From Geosiphon pyriformis (taxonomy: Eukaryota; Glomeromycota; Glomeromycetes; Archaeosporales; Geosiphonaceae), in contig JAAOMT010000299.1 of assembly GCA_016748015.1 (NCBI GenBank), forward strand, positions 1,101,924-1,165,923: a DNA stretch of 64,000 nt. Reading direction: 5' to 3'. Both the position numbers and the translations under genes were made by a program. This document shows positions 47,243 through 58,406 of this stretch, one piece after another (the first letter of the stretch is position 1; each line of letters begins with the position of its first letter). The notes beneath the pieces are model-generated. The model was not told the origin of the DNA and did no database searches. It was given only the letters and a program-made list of their open reading frames with translations.

Positions 47243-47559
47243 TTATTTGTTGTGATGAAATCAAATATTTGATATATGAGCTCGAAACTCCATATTAGGG
47301 AGGCATTTAGTATCTCAATATTAAGAGTTCATCGAAAATTTTTCACTTTGAATAAATAGAACATAAAATTTGAGTTATACTCTGAAAAATGTTTTAAACA
47401 TCATATTTTATGAAAGCTTTCTTCAAAATAATTTTCTATTTTTGAAAAGAATGTTATCAAAAATTATGAAAATTTTATAAAGAAAGTTTTTAAATCATTA
47501 ATATTTATTACAATAATCGAGTTCTCCTTTCTTTTTGTTTATTTCCCTAGTAATTTTTA

Positions 47560-48630
47560 TTCCAATCTTCAAATTACTGCAACAATTCATCAATCACAAA
47601 GCTAACATTGGATGATGCCTATAATCCACCTATAAAAATACGCATTCCATCTTTAAATTCTACCTCAAGTTTGAGTAAAGCACATCTATTAAACGAACAG
47701 GGTCTGGCAAACTCCAAAATTCGTCTCCTTCGAAAATACTGGTCACTGATTTAGCCTTAATTGATTTCTTAACAGAAATGCCTCGAGTAGCAAATACTCC
47801 TTATTGTTTTCCACAAAACAATATGTGGGGTGAGTAATAGGTTGTAAATGAAATTTCAATTTTCGAAAGAAGTTGTCCAAATTGCTGGAATTTTTCAATA
47901 TTTTCCTACCAAAATCAAGTGAAGTATTCTTGGATGAAAAAAAAGAACATATTATTGGGCATTTTAGAGGAAGGTATTTTTAGACGTTATTTTAAAATTT
48001 AGATTCAAGGATTTTTATTTCTATTATTCTTAATATTTTTAATCGACTCATAGGCCCAGAGATGACAAGATCTCAATGGGAAAAACGTAAAAACATTTTA
48101 AGCAAAGAGGAATCTAAATATGGAGGAATAGTGGACCCTAAACTTTTTACAGCAGTTGCAGATCCTAAGCTTCAGTATGTGATATTAAAGGTTATGACAT
48201 TAGCTAAAACAGTGTTTGGCTCTAAAATGAAATTAATTTTCACTGGACATGGAATTGGAGGAGGTAAAAAATTATAATATTCAAATTTCAAATATTTTGT
48301 TTATCCAGTTCCTGTAAAATATCTCTCGGCTAATAAAATAATTTTGCTTAAATATTTCAAGCATATGCTTTAAACGCGGCCTTAACCATATTGACACTTG
48401 AAAAGGCTGGTTTATTAACTACTTCTCAATTTAACCGAAAATTTGAGATGCAGGTTATTACGTTCGGTCAACCACGCCTAAGTAATAATAAATTGGCTGA
48501 AATGATTCATAAATAAAAGGACCAACTAAAAATTTACAGAGTGACCAATGGAAACGACTACGTCTCCCAATTTCCAAAAAAAACTAAAGATGATAAACAA
48601 TATTGGCTTGTTTTGTTTTTTAGGCTCTAA
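47560..48630 (+). pseudogene. Class-3 lipase-like gene, broken, with Gly at the nucleophile
   Basis: Several exons can be read. An N-terminal one (LTLDDAYNPPIKIRIPSLNS) is followed by a piece MPRVANTPYCFPQNNMW ending at a GTGAGT donor, then VFLDEKKEHIIGHFRG before GTATTT. An exon at 48054-48263 contains TGHGIGG and ends at GTAAAA. An exon at 48362-48630 joins in phase (AYALNAALTILTLEKAG), followed by MQVITFGQPRLSN and IYRVTNGNDYVSQFPK. The order FRG, GHxxGG, TFGQPR, NGND is that of class-3 lipases. The usual catalytic Ser (GHSLGG) is Gly here, and the catalytic His region is missing. An in-frame TAA lies at 48514-48516, and the FRG junction is out of phase. It may descend from a family that already carried GHGIGG. 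Confidence 0.6.
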
Positions 48631-49658
48631 ATCAGCCAAATATTAGATACATGTAAACATTTATTCCAAATAATTTTGTAAAAGGTTTGTGTTTTCTAAA
48701 TGCACTTGAATGTTAAGTATTTTGATTATTTTATAATAATTAAAGCAATTTTATTAATAACTGTTTTCAGGTTGGAATTAAATGTACTAATCTCAACAAA
48801 GTTGACAAATAGTCAATTTTTCAGTTATTAGATTTTTTAAAGAGATATAAAATTTAAAGATGATATTAGGTTTTTGTTAATTATTATTTTAAATAAAGAA
48901 AAAATCTTTTAGTAAATTGTATTTATTTTAAGCATTAAAACTTTTAAGCTAATAATTAATATGTTTCTTGGAAAAATAAACTTTTTTATACATTGTTAAG
49001 TTTTATCATTTTCAATTTTAGTAATTTTGTTTTTGTAATAATTTTGACAAAATTTTCATTCTTATAAAGTTTGAATATTGTATAATTTCAATATTGCAAT
49101 TCATTATAATTGTGGGTTATTACAAAATTTTTTTGAATTTTATTAATAATTGTAATTTATTATTTATTATAACATAGTTTTTTAATTAATAATCATAAAA
49201 AGTATAAAGTATTTTGATTCAAAAAATAATTTTTATCTCAATTAAAATATTTTGTTTATGATTTTAATAAATTGTTATATAGTAATCTAAAAATTAATGA
49301 CTAATTATTTGAATATAATGTTTTTTAATTTATGTTTTATAAATTAATTAAATATATAAAATTGTTCTATTTTTTTTAAAAGCAATTGTTTCGATTTTTA
49401 TTAATAAGTCAAAAAAAATGTCAAGTTTTTACTATAAAATAGTTTGCATTTTTTTATTTTTGTGAAAAATACTGTTTTAACGTCGGTTTTATTGGTAATT
49501 TAAGAATATTTTCTAAAATATTAAAGAAGCTACTTTAGCACAATTGATTAATCTATTTACATATTTTTTCAATGAAATAAATTAATGTTTTTTACAACAT
49601 GTCTTTTGACTATTATTATTCACTTACTCCCTACTCTTTACATATTTACTTATATATA
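48631..49658. other. A+T-rich stretch without a gene
   Basis: Nothing recognised. Confidence 0.5.
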
Positions 49659-51819
49659 CAGTCAGACCTCCATAAAAGAACCCTCGATAAAAGAACAACC
49701 TCTTACAAAGAACATTTTTTTTTAGAACCAATTGATTAATTAACAATTTTCTCTTTATATAAGAACAATCTATAAAGGAACAAGAACATTCATATAAGAA
49801 CAAATATCACTTGCTAGATGTTAATTGGTAATTGGGAAAAGAGTTAGAACGTATTGAATTGATTTCATCCTAACTTTCTTTTAAATCGATTTACATTGGA
49901 CTTACACTTTTTGATCTTGTCTGTTTTCACGTACAGCCACTTAGCCCCTATTGTATTCCAATTCAGGCTTGCTAAAACCAAATCTAATATTATCATTATA
50001 GGCACATTTTCTAACAGACTTGCTAAATTATCACAATGTCGGAACCTTTATTCAAAAAACAAAAACGAGCAGCAGTTAATGATGCTCTTCGTAAAGAAAT
50101 TTGTCATATTCCAAAAATCACTATGGCATGAAACATGATGATATTGTAGCTTACTTCAAACATAAATATCCAGAACTTCATATTTCTCGTCCAACTGTCT
50201 CCAAGAAAATCAAAGAGCATGCAAAGTAGTTGAATATTGAAATTGATGAAATCTCAGAAAGATCTATTTGACACAAAAGCATTAAATTTCCATTATTAGA
50301 CCAAGCTTTAAGTTATTGGGTAGAAGAAGTAACTGCAGCCACTATCGAATTCAATTATCAACTAATTAAAGAGAAAGGAAAAGAATTTGCCAAACTTCTT
50401 GTTATGCACGAAAATGAAATGCAATTCTCAAATGGATGGATTCAAAAATTCAAAAACAAAACCAGTTACGTTTTTACCGATTTCATGGTGAAGCAGGAAG
50501 TGTATCAACTGAAAGTTTACCAGAAGAACGAAGAAAATTAAAAACCATTATATCCGAATTTGATCCTGCTAACATATGTAATGCTGATGAAACAGGATTA
50601 TTTTTTCGTATGGGACCAAATCAAACACTTGCAAAACATCGAAATGCAGGAAAAAAATTGGCATATTATATTTACCAATTGTTATCGATATATAATTGTT
50701 ATATTAAATTAATTGGGTTTTTTATAGGATAAATCTTGGATTCCAATTCTTCTTGCTACAAATTCAACTGGATCTCACAAATTGCAACCTTTAGTAATTG
50801 GACATGCAAAAAATCCAAGATGCTTTAAAGGAATTAATACTTCCAACCTATCTGTAATTTACAAATTCAATTCCAAAGTATGAATACACTCAGATATATG
50901 GAAAACATGGCTCAAATATATAAATGAAGCCTTTTAAATTCAAAATCGGCATATATTACTTTTGGTTAATAATGTAACTTCTCATCATACTCAAATCGGA
51001 AAAGATTCATTTCAATTAACTAATATAACTTTGCACTATTTTTCTTCATTACTACATTACATATTCAACCAATAGATGCTGACATTATTAAATCTTTCAA
51101 AGGCAAATATAAGCACTTATATTGTCAACATATTTTACATCAATTTGAACAAAAAATTAATATTAAACAGTTAAGTAATATAATATATATAGTATTATTA
51201 TCATTATATTATATAATTTTATCTAATATTAATTTATTTTTTAGAAATAAATTAAACATAAAACAAGCAATTGATTATGTTGTTCAATCATGGTTTCAAG
51301 TAATATCTGTTACAATTCAAAACTGTTGGCAAAAAACGGATATTCTTTTCTAAAATCAAGAATTAGAAATTCAAGAATCCGAAACATCAATTGCTATGGA
51401 TATATTCAACAATTTACCATCAAATGCACAACAATTGGTCAAAAATCTCGAAGATTATACTGTAGCAGTTGATGAATTATTGGCAACTGAAAATATTCTT
51501 GATGATAATGAAATTGTAGATATGGTTTTAGCCGATGCTCAAATTGAAACCAATACAATTAATAACTCGGAAGAAGAATTAGAAGAATCTCCACCTGCTA
51601 TAATTACAATTACAGAAGCATATGAAGCATTAAAAAAGGTAATTAAATTTGAAGAGCAATTAGCAGAAGAAAATTTTAGTATAGAAAACCAAGAAAAAAA
51701 TTATATGAATACGAAATATAGTTTATTTGATAATAATTATAAAACTCTATGATAGAACATCTCTAAAATAGAACATAATTTGCATGTCCCAACTGTGTTT
51801 TTTTATAGAGGTTTGACTA
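49659..51819 (+). mobile_element. Pogo/Tigger-like DNA transposon, inactivated
   Basis: 2161 bp flanked by TA. The ends are inverted: CAGTCAGACCTCCATAAAAG on the left and TAGTCAAACCTCTATAAAAA on the right strand, close to the known Tigger/pogo terminal pattern. The transposase starts near 50037 (MSEPLFKKQKRAAVNDALRK) with CENP-B-like helix-turn-helix parts (HISRPTVSKKIKEHAK, then TAG where Gln fits; LLVMHENEMQFSNGWIQKF). A frameshift leads into NICNADETGLFFRMGPNQTL, the first catalytic block of DDE_1 transposases. An A+T-rich intron-like segment (to 50730) precedes KSWIPILLATNSTGS. LLLVNNVTSHHT has Asn at the second catalytic Asp. QPIDADIIKSFKGKYK is the third block. A second intron-like segment ends at 51244. 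The C-terminus at 51396-51752 is intact and acidic (NSEEELEESPPAIITITEAY). Confidence 0.8.
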
Positions 51820-53234
51820 TATATATATATTAGAGATTCTTTTATATATCAATCTTATTAGCTAAATTAAACACAAATTATATGAAAATATATATAAAAA
51901 ACCTAAAGACATAAGTAGTTTTAAGTCATATAAAAAGCTAAAGTTTTTGTCTTATGTCAAATTTATATATTTAATAAAGCTTAAAAAGTAGAAAAAACGA
52001 TTGAGAATTTTGTTTATTAGTATTTACAACAGACTTGTAAAAAAAATATAATTTATTTTATATGATTGTTTTATTTTTAAAGACAAAAAAAATGCATGTT
52101 TTATTATTGTTATAAAGTAGTAATTATTAATATAGAATATAAAAAAATGGTTTTTTAATTTGTATAATACAAAAAGTTTATTATGTTTCAATTAAACAAC
52201 AAAAACAAAATATTTATTGAAATTACTCATTTGATTAGTAATTTTTTTTAAGAGTATATTAGTAAGATCGTCTAAAAACTATAAAAATTCATTTATAATT
52301 AGATTGTTTGATTTAAACAAAGATTAATATAATTATATTAACTTCTTTTTTTACACTATTTTTTTTTGTTTTGTATAATTGTTAGTATTTGTAAAGTATA
52401 TTAAATAAAAATTTACTAAAAAATACAATTAATATTTGTTATTAAATTCTAAAAATGTTAACATAGAGTATAAAATTATAACAATATACTATTTTTAGTA
52501 AACTATTTTTCTACTTTTAAATTATCTTGCTATCTTTTAAAAAAAATAGCAATAAAGATATTTATAAAGCCCATTTTGGATATTGAATCTACTAATCAAT
52601 TTGCTTATTGAAGTTAAATTTACTTTTAATTAATTTTTGTTATATAATACTTTTCTTTTTTGCTATTTATTAATATATTATATATTATTATTAGTAATTT
52701 TTTGAATTTATATAATTTCTTATATTATAAAATAAAATAAAAACATAAATAATTTTTAAAGTAACAAAAAAACATATTTAGAATTAATAAAAAAATTTAG
52801 AAAAAGTATTTAAAAAATACTGCTTATTATAAATTATAGTAAAAAATAGATTTAATATAAACTAATATTTATTTTAAGCTATAAAAAACAAATTATATTG
52901 AATTTATATGCTATGTTAATATTATTTTAAATATATTAATTGAATTATTAGCTTATATAGCATATTATTTTTCAAAAGTTAGTAATTTAATTTAAAACAT
53001 TAATTATAAATTAATTAATTATATTTTTTAACTTAAATATAATAATATTTTGAATATATAAATTTTTGATATTTTTTTTTAACTTTTATTTTAATATGCT
53101 TAAAAAAATTATAAACAAAAACAACAGATTTTGATTATTATTACTTAATTATAAAATAATAGCTAATTTTTTTAAAAAAACATTAAAATTTAATAAAAAT
53201 AAAACAAACTTTTATTTTTAGATTATACATTATT
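51820..53234. other. A+T-extreme stretch
   Basis: Nothing recognised. Confidence 0.5.
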
Positions 53235-53537
53235 CTAGACTGAAGTTAACTTATTTTTCAATAAATTTATCTTAATCTGAGGCAGCTTAATCTTAGTCTT
53301 AGAGTCTGCAAAAGAAATATTGTTCTGAGAATTTCTAGCCTGGAAGTGCCTAACTTCATCAACAAGTTCTAAATTATGAATGCATAATTTTTGGATCTTA
53401 ATATTGGCACTTACTAGATTCTGTCACCATTTTTTTTTCTTTTGATTCCACTCCTCTATCTTCCAATTAAAATCTTTTTCTCACTCCCCATACTTATTTT
53501 GCAAATTACTATTATAGCCAAATATCTCTGAAGAATC
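53235..53537 (-). pseudogene. Coiled-coil gene relic with Trp-to-stop changes
   Basis: One frame of 100 codons from 53537 to a TAG at 53235-53237. It reads YNSNLQNKYGE, TGA, EKDFNWKIEEWNQKKKKW, TGA, QNLVSANIKIQKLC, then LELVDEVRHFQARNSQNN. The amphipathic, charged helix suggests a coiled coil. Both internal stops are TGA in Trp-rich contexts and fit TGG to TGA. Family unknown. Confidence 0.4.
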
Positions 53538-53937
53538 TTAGAGGATATTATATAATACTTAAGATCTTTTATATTATCCATAATAAATAATAATAAATAT
53601 TATGGGAAATAACAGTGACATACTTATTGATATATTTAAAAAATATAAGATAAGTAACAAAATTATTAATATTAAATATTATATATAATTACTTATAATT
53701 ACCCAATTACAAAATAAAATAAAATACATAACAGCTAAATATTATTGTGCAAATACATCTTATTTATCTCCAGAAACATTTGAGAAAATCAAACAATCCC
53801 AAAAAAGAGTTAAAAATATGACTATAACAATGACCAATAGATATTACACTTCAACTCATTAAATATATGAAATCTGAAACATATATGCCTAAAAATTGCT
53901 CTTACACAAATAACAAATAATGTCTATATCCAAAAAT

Positions 53938-54159
53938 AATGTTTTGAATCAACTATCAGAAAAAAAATTTAAAAATAAAATCTATTTGAATATCTGACTT
54001 GCTAAATATATTAATGAGACCAGCTCAATTAATCATTTAATAAAAGAGACAAATAGATATAATAACTTGCATGCTAAACTCAAACAGTTTTGTAAAGAAA
54101 AAAGAAGCTAAATATGGAATGGAAAGAATCTTAAAGAAGATACCACATTCAAGTTCTAG
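53938..54159 (+). pseudogene. Unknown helical protein relic
   Basis: A frame of 73 codons with a TGA and a TAA inside: NVLNQLSEKKFKNKIYLNI, TGA, LAKYINETSSINHLIKETNR, LHAKLKQFCKEKRS, TAA, IWNGKNLKEDTTFKF, then TAG. Good amino-acid balance in very A+T-rich DNA suggests a former gene. Not identified. Confidence 0.3.
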
Positions 54160-54651
54160 TTAATTTATTTTTGTTTTTTTAGATATATAGATCCATATTT
54201 ATAGGTTTTTATTAAGCTCAATTAATTTAGTATTAGACTTGGGTATCTCATAACATTTTTTTCAGTTCCTTATAAGTCATGTGTTTTTTTGACTTTTTAA
54301 GCAATTTTTCAACAATATTTACATAAAACCAGTATTATTTAAATTTTTTAAGAGTTCTTTTACTGAAAGAGATATAAATAATAGTATATTAAGTTCTTAA
54401 TAAATATTTACTGATTTATTATTAATTGTATTTAGTTTTAAGGCATTTTAATTAAATGCTCTTAATTGTTTGTGCAATCTTGAGACATTAGAGAAATCTT
54501 ATCTAAATTGTTTTGTGTTTCTAATGATTAATGCAGCACTTTGGATATTTGGGAGAAAAAACTATATTTAATAGTTCTATTTATTTGATTTTTAATATTA
54601 TAAAAAGCATTTCTAATCATAATAATCAATATATTTATATGATTTCCATAG

Positions 54652-55321
54652 TGGTAAAATTTATTTACAAACAGAAAAATTATGTATTTATGTAGATGGA
54701 ATAGATTATATAAATGATGTTACCAATTATCTCTTAATTTATGATGAAAAAGCAAAACCTAAGACTTTTAAAAAGAAGTAAGATAAAGATAATATAAAAA
54801 ATACCATCAATATGGTTTGTCTTTACAATAATATTATTATTGGAAAAGCAAATGCTTGACATTAATTGTTTGCTAATTTGCAAATTTATAGATTTATAAC
54901 AACATTAAAGTATTATTAATGATGCTTGACTTTTATGATATAATTTGTGATATAATGCTTTAAATTAAGTGTAGGTATAATTTCTTAATATATTTAAATA
55001 TTTTTTTTAGATGCATATAAATTATTCAAAATTGATTACTATTCTTTACCAAAAGACTAATTAGATATGCTTAAATTTGTGTACATGTATAAGGTAGTTA
55101 TAAAGTAGATAGTAAGTATATAATTTTATATATTTATTGCTAAATAATAATATTTGCATCAATCTAATTACAAAATATTTTGCTAACAGTTATATGTCTG
55201 CTTAACAAAAGCTGGTTTGATTGCAAATAGAAAAAAGAGGCATATTATACATTACTCTAAAGTGCAAATTACTAAAAAATTGGCACAAATTAGAGAGTCA
55301 GAAATTTGGCTTAATAATTAA
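54652..55321 (+). pseudogene. Intron-containing unknown gene with premature stops
   Basis: Three exon-like blocks with splice signals. Block 1 starts after CCATAG at 54652 and reads KIYLQTEKLCIYVDGIDYIN, then LLIYDEKAKPKTFKKK, TAA at 54779-54781, and MVCLYNNIIIGKANA, TGA. It is coding-like to about 54920. Block 2 is 55011-55093, after a T-rich TTTTTTTTAG (DAYKLFKIDYYSLPKD, TAA, LDMLKFVYMYK), ending at a GTAGTT donor. Block 3 is 55190-55321, after TGCTAACAG (LYVCLTKAGLIANRKKRHII, ending ESEIWLNN and TAA). The block 2/3 junction is in phase. The stops fit CAA to TAA and TGG to TGA. The protein family is not recognised. Kept introns show that this was a host gene or a copy made at the DNA level. 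Confidence 0.45.
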
Positions 55322-55424
55322 CTTAATAAACATTTTAGTATTCTATTGTAAAATAAGTGTGTTTATTTTGAAAATTTTTCTTTAAACTCTATTATTTAGA
55401 TATTAAATTTTTTAAAAAATAAAA

Positions 55425-55754
55425 TATTTCCACATTAACATCAATATTCAAGCACAAAGTGACAAATCTATTTTAGTCCTCCTTTTTTTTGTTTTCTTAT
55501 TTCTATTAAGCCTATCAAAAGACCCTTTAATTTCAGTTATTTCAAATCCTACTGTCATTACAAATAAGAGTAGTGGGAATGAAAATGGGTTTGGCAATAG
55601 AAATGTTGGAAGTGACATTGGAAACAATAATGATAGTAAGATTAGAAATAATAATAATGATAAAGTTTGAAGCAAAAATAATAATACAATTGGGAATAAC
55701 AATCATAATAAAATTGACAAAAAGCACTAAGAAACTATCATTCACACTAAGTAG
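55425..55754 (+). pseudogene. Asn/Gly-rich low-complexity protein relic
   Basis: A plus-strand frame reads a hydrophobic stretch (DKSILVLLFFVFLFLLSLSK), then an Asn/Gly/Ser-rich part (SGNENGFGNRNVGSDIGNNN), a TGA, more Asn-rich sequence (SKNNNTIGNNNHNKIDKKH), a TAA, and a final TAG at 55752-55754. The hydrophobic part may be a membrane or signal segment, or the product of C-to-T decay of a Ser/Pro-rich stretch. Frames in the other registers are shadows. Confidence 0.3.
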
Positions 55755-56439
55755 TGTTTAATCTAAAATATACCTATACAATCTTCTTCAATTACTTATT
55801 TCATGTCAAATCACCTTTTTTCTTAATTAAACTCTTTACTGTTTAAGAAATAAAATTATATTTGAGTCTGGAATTAGAAGATTTTTTTTAGTCAGTGATG
55901 AATATCATGTTAATTAAATAGATTAAAAAAAAATACATAACATTATTTTATAAAATAGAATTAATTTTTAATATTTATTTAAAAAAAAATTTCAATAAAA
56001 ATTTACAGGCATTTGTATTATTTTATTTATTTTGCCAAAAGGCTTTTAATTTTGACAATATAGAACATAGTATGATCAATTGTTGTCACTAGTGGTTATA
56101 ACTGAGAGTTTTATAATTTATTAAATTTGAAAAACTTCTAATTTTTCATTATCTTTTTAGATAACACTAAATTTTAAAAGAATAGCATCATCATCATAAT
56201 TTTTGGTTATTCTGTTTAATCATCTCTAAACTATTTGCATATCTTTTAAAAACAAAAGAAAAAAAAGGTTTCAATGTTTTTTTTTTTCATTAAAATTTTA
56301 TGTTTTCTTGTTTAAATAAATAACAATCTTCAAATTGTTAAAAGAAACAGAACTTAAAAGGGAATCTGATTAGAAAAAGAAAGATTAAGATTTGAATCTT
56401 ATTTAGAAAAATGGTTATTATATTTCAACTAATAAAAAA
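55755..56439. other. A+T-rich spacer
   Basis: Nothing recognised. Confidence 0.5.
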
Positions 56440-56950
56440 AATTTGTACACTATTATTTACTCACACAAAGTTATTTTCATAAATAGTATTAATTAGTTTA
56501 GATCTTCTGACATCTCTTTTTTTAACAATAGCCCATAAGTTTTTAGTTGAATTTAAGTTAAGTAAATTGGCAAGCTAATCAATAACATTGTGAATATTTC
56601 TAGCAATAAATGCCTAAACAATTTTACATTTGTGCTTTGAATTATTATCTTACTGAAACCATCATTTACATTCTAGTATTTTTTTTAATTTTAGAGAAAT
56701 AAATGTGAAAAATTTCAATGTAAAATTTACTATTTATTATACTAGTAAATAAAATAAATTAGGTTTTTTTCCTCTATAAAAATTACCAAACAAAATTTTT
56801 TTTTCAGTCTTTTGATAATTACAAACTTTTATACCAATGTTTTAATGTGTTCTTAAATAAACAAAATACTGTTTTATTTGTAAATACAGCTCAGTTTTTA
56901 TTGTTATTTAAACATTAGTAAGTCTATTCTATACAGTTTTTTTTTATGCT
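56440..56950 (-). mobile_element. Strongly decayed Tc1-like transposase relic
   Basis: On the minus strand one frame reads WFQ, TAA, DNNSKHKCKIV, TAG, AFIARNIHNVID, TAG, LANLLNLNSTKNLWAIVKKR. It lines up with the Tc1 block Gln-Asp-Asn-Asp-Pro-Lys-His up to Pro-Asp-Leu-Asn-Pro-Ile-Glu-Asn-Leu-Trp. The replaced residues (Gln to stop, Asp to Asn, Pro to Ser or Leu, Trp to stop, Glu to Lys) are each one transition. No ends were found. Confidence 0.6.
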
Positions 56951-56987
56951 TATTTGTAAGTATCAGTATTGCTAAAAAAAAGTTTTT

Positions 56988-57218
56988 TTAATATCTAAAA
57001 AATTTTAAATATCTTTTTGTTGTTTTGTAAAATATATTTATATTAGTTTTTGACAAATTTGTTGTCAAAGTTTTTGTTTTCTGTTGTTTTCTGTTGTATT
57101 TTACTTGTATTTTATATGCTCTTATTTCAGAAATATAAGACAATTTATTGCTGCATTTTTTGTTTAAATAGAAGCAACATTGCTCTTCTGGGCTGGCTTC
57201 TTTACCAGCAGTATACAT
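56988..57218 (-). other. Lys/Thr-rich open frame
   Basis: 76 codons from ATG 57218 (MYTAGKEASPEEQCCFYLNK, later QVKYNRKQQKTKTLTTN) to a stop at 56988. The first 20 codons lie in G+C-richer DNA that is duplicated imperfectly next door (57266-57320). It may be a relic end. Not identified. Confidence 0.2.
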
Positions 57219-57544
57219 ATATGGTTAGGGTGGCTGGAACCTTTAACATCATAAAGAATTTTTCCTAATAACATCACTCTTTTAGGCCAGCTTTCCTAAT
57301 CAGCAATATACTTATATTGTAGTATTTGCTGTAAAATTATCACTAGATATAGGTTATAAAAAAGACTAAATATAAAATGTACTAACTTGTGGTAAAACTT
57401 CCAACACTCTCATTTTTATTCAAAATCAGTTATTTTTGTTAATAAGAAATTTATTGCACATTTTGCTAGGTTTTTAATAAGAAGTAGTGGTTGTAAAGCT
57501 GTTTCTTTTCTTTTCAGATAAATGACAATAGCAGAACATATAGT

Positions 57545-57900
57545 GTCAAAAGAGCTTTCTAAAAAAAGTTTGACATATTAACAATAAATAATTTGTCAAA
57601 ATAATACAAGTAAAAATGAAGCAACAAATATACATAATATAGATATACTGTTCTTTTAAAACATTTTTTTCCACTCATTTCAAATATGAGAGCTTGACCC
57701 AATTCAGCAAACTTTATTATAGCCTTTTGCCACAACCCATTCAATTAATACAATATTACTGAACTTAAACAAAGCTAAGACAATCACTTTCTTAAAAGCA
57801 TTTATGGAAATTTTTTTGATGATTACCATTCAATCTAAATGTACTTTTTGTTTTTTAAAATTACTGTTTACCAAAATTCTTTTATCTGCAGCCAATAATA
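57545..57900 (-). mobile_element. Decayed LINE ORF1 fragment
   Basis: The minus strand reads ILVNSNFKKQKVHLD, stop, MVIIKKISINAFKKVIVLAL, KFSNIVLI, then (next frame) NGLWQKAIIKFAELGQALIF. It aligns with 59118-59380 of the large LINE (VVNGDFKKANIHSN, EVIIKKIPVDLSKLAV, KFGKIVFIRMQLIGLWQKAL). Opposite in orientation to the large copy and far more A+T rich. Confidence 0.6.
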
Positions 57901-58286
57901 ATTTCTTAAAATTTTAAAAAAGTGATAACTCTTCTAAAACTATACACAATTGAAAATAACTTTCTAATTATCTATGACATTTTTTCTTTTAATAGCTAAA
58001 AAATTAATATCCAAAGCAAAATATTTTTTTCAATTTTTTTTAATTACTTCAAGAACAAACTGTTTTTATTATTAATATTAAATTTTTATGTTTTTATTTT
58101 ATTTTTTATTTAATATAATATAATAAATTAAATATTTATTACATATAATTAATTATTTAAACCAATTAAAACTATATTATATATTTATATATATTAATAT
58201 ATTACAATCTAAATCAAAAAAAACAAATATAATATATACTTTAAAAATATTAAATAAATATATTATACTATTAAAATATTTTTTTC
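57901..58286. other. A+T-rich spacer before the LINE
   Basis: Nothing recognised up to the sharp composition change at about 58290. Confidence 0.5.
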
Positions 58287-58406
58287 TCTCATCGATCTTC
58301 TAACCACAATGAGAGCAAAAGATAATTTTAAAGAAATTGCTTTTTCTTTTCCCTCTTTCCTCAATTCCTGTTAACTATTTCTTTTAACTTATCCTTATTT
58401 GTTGTG

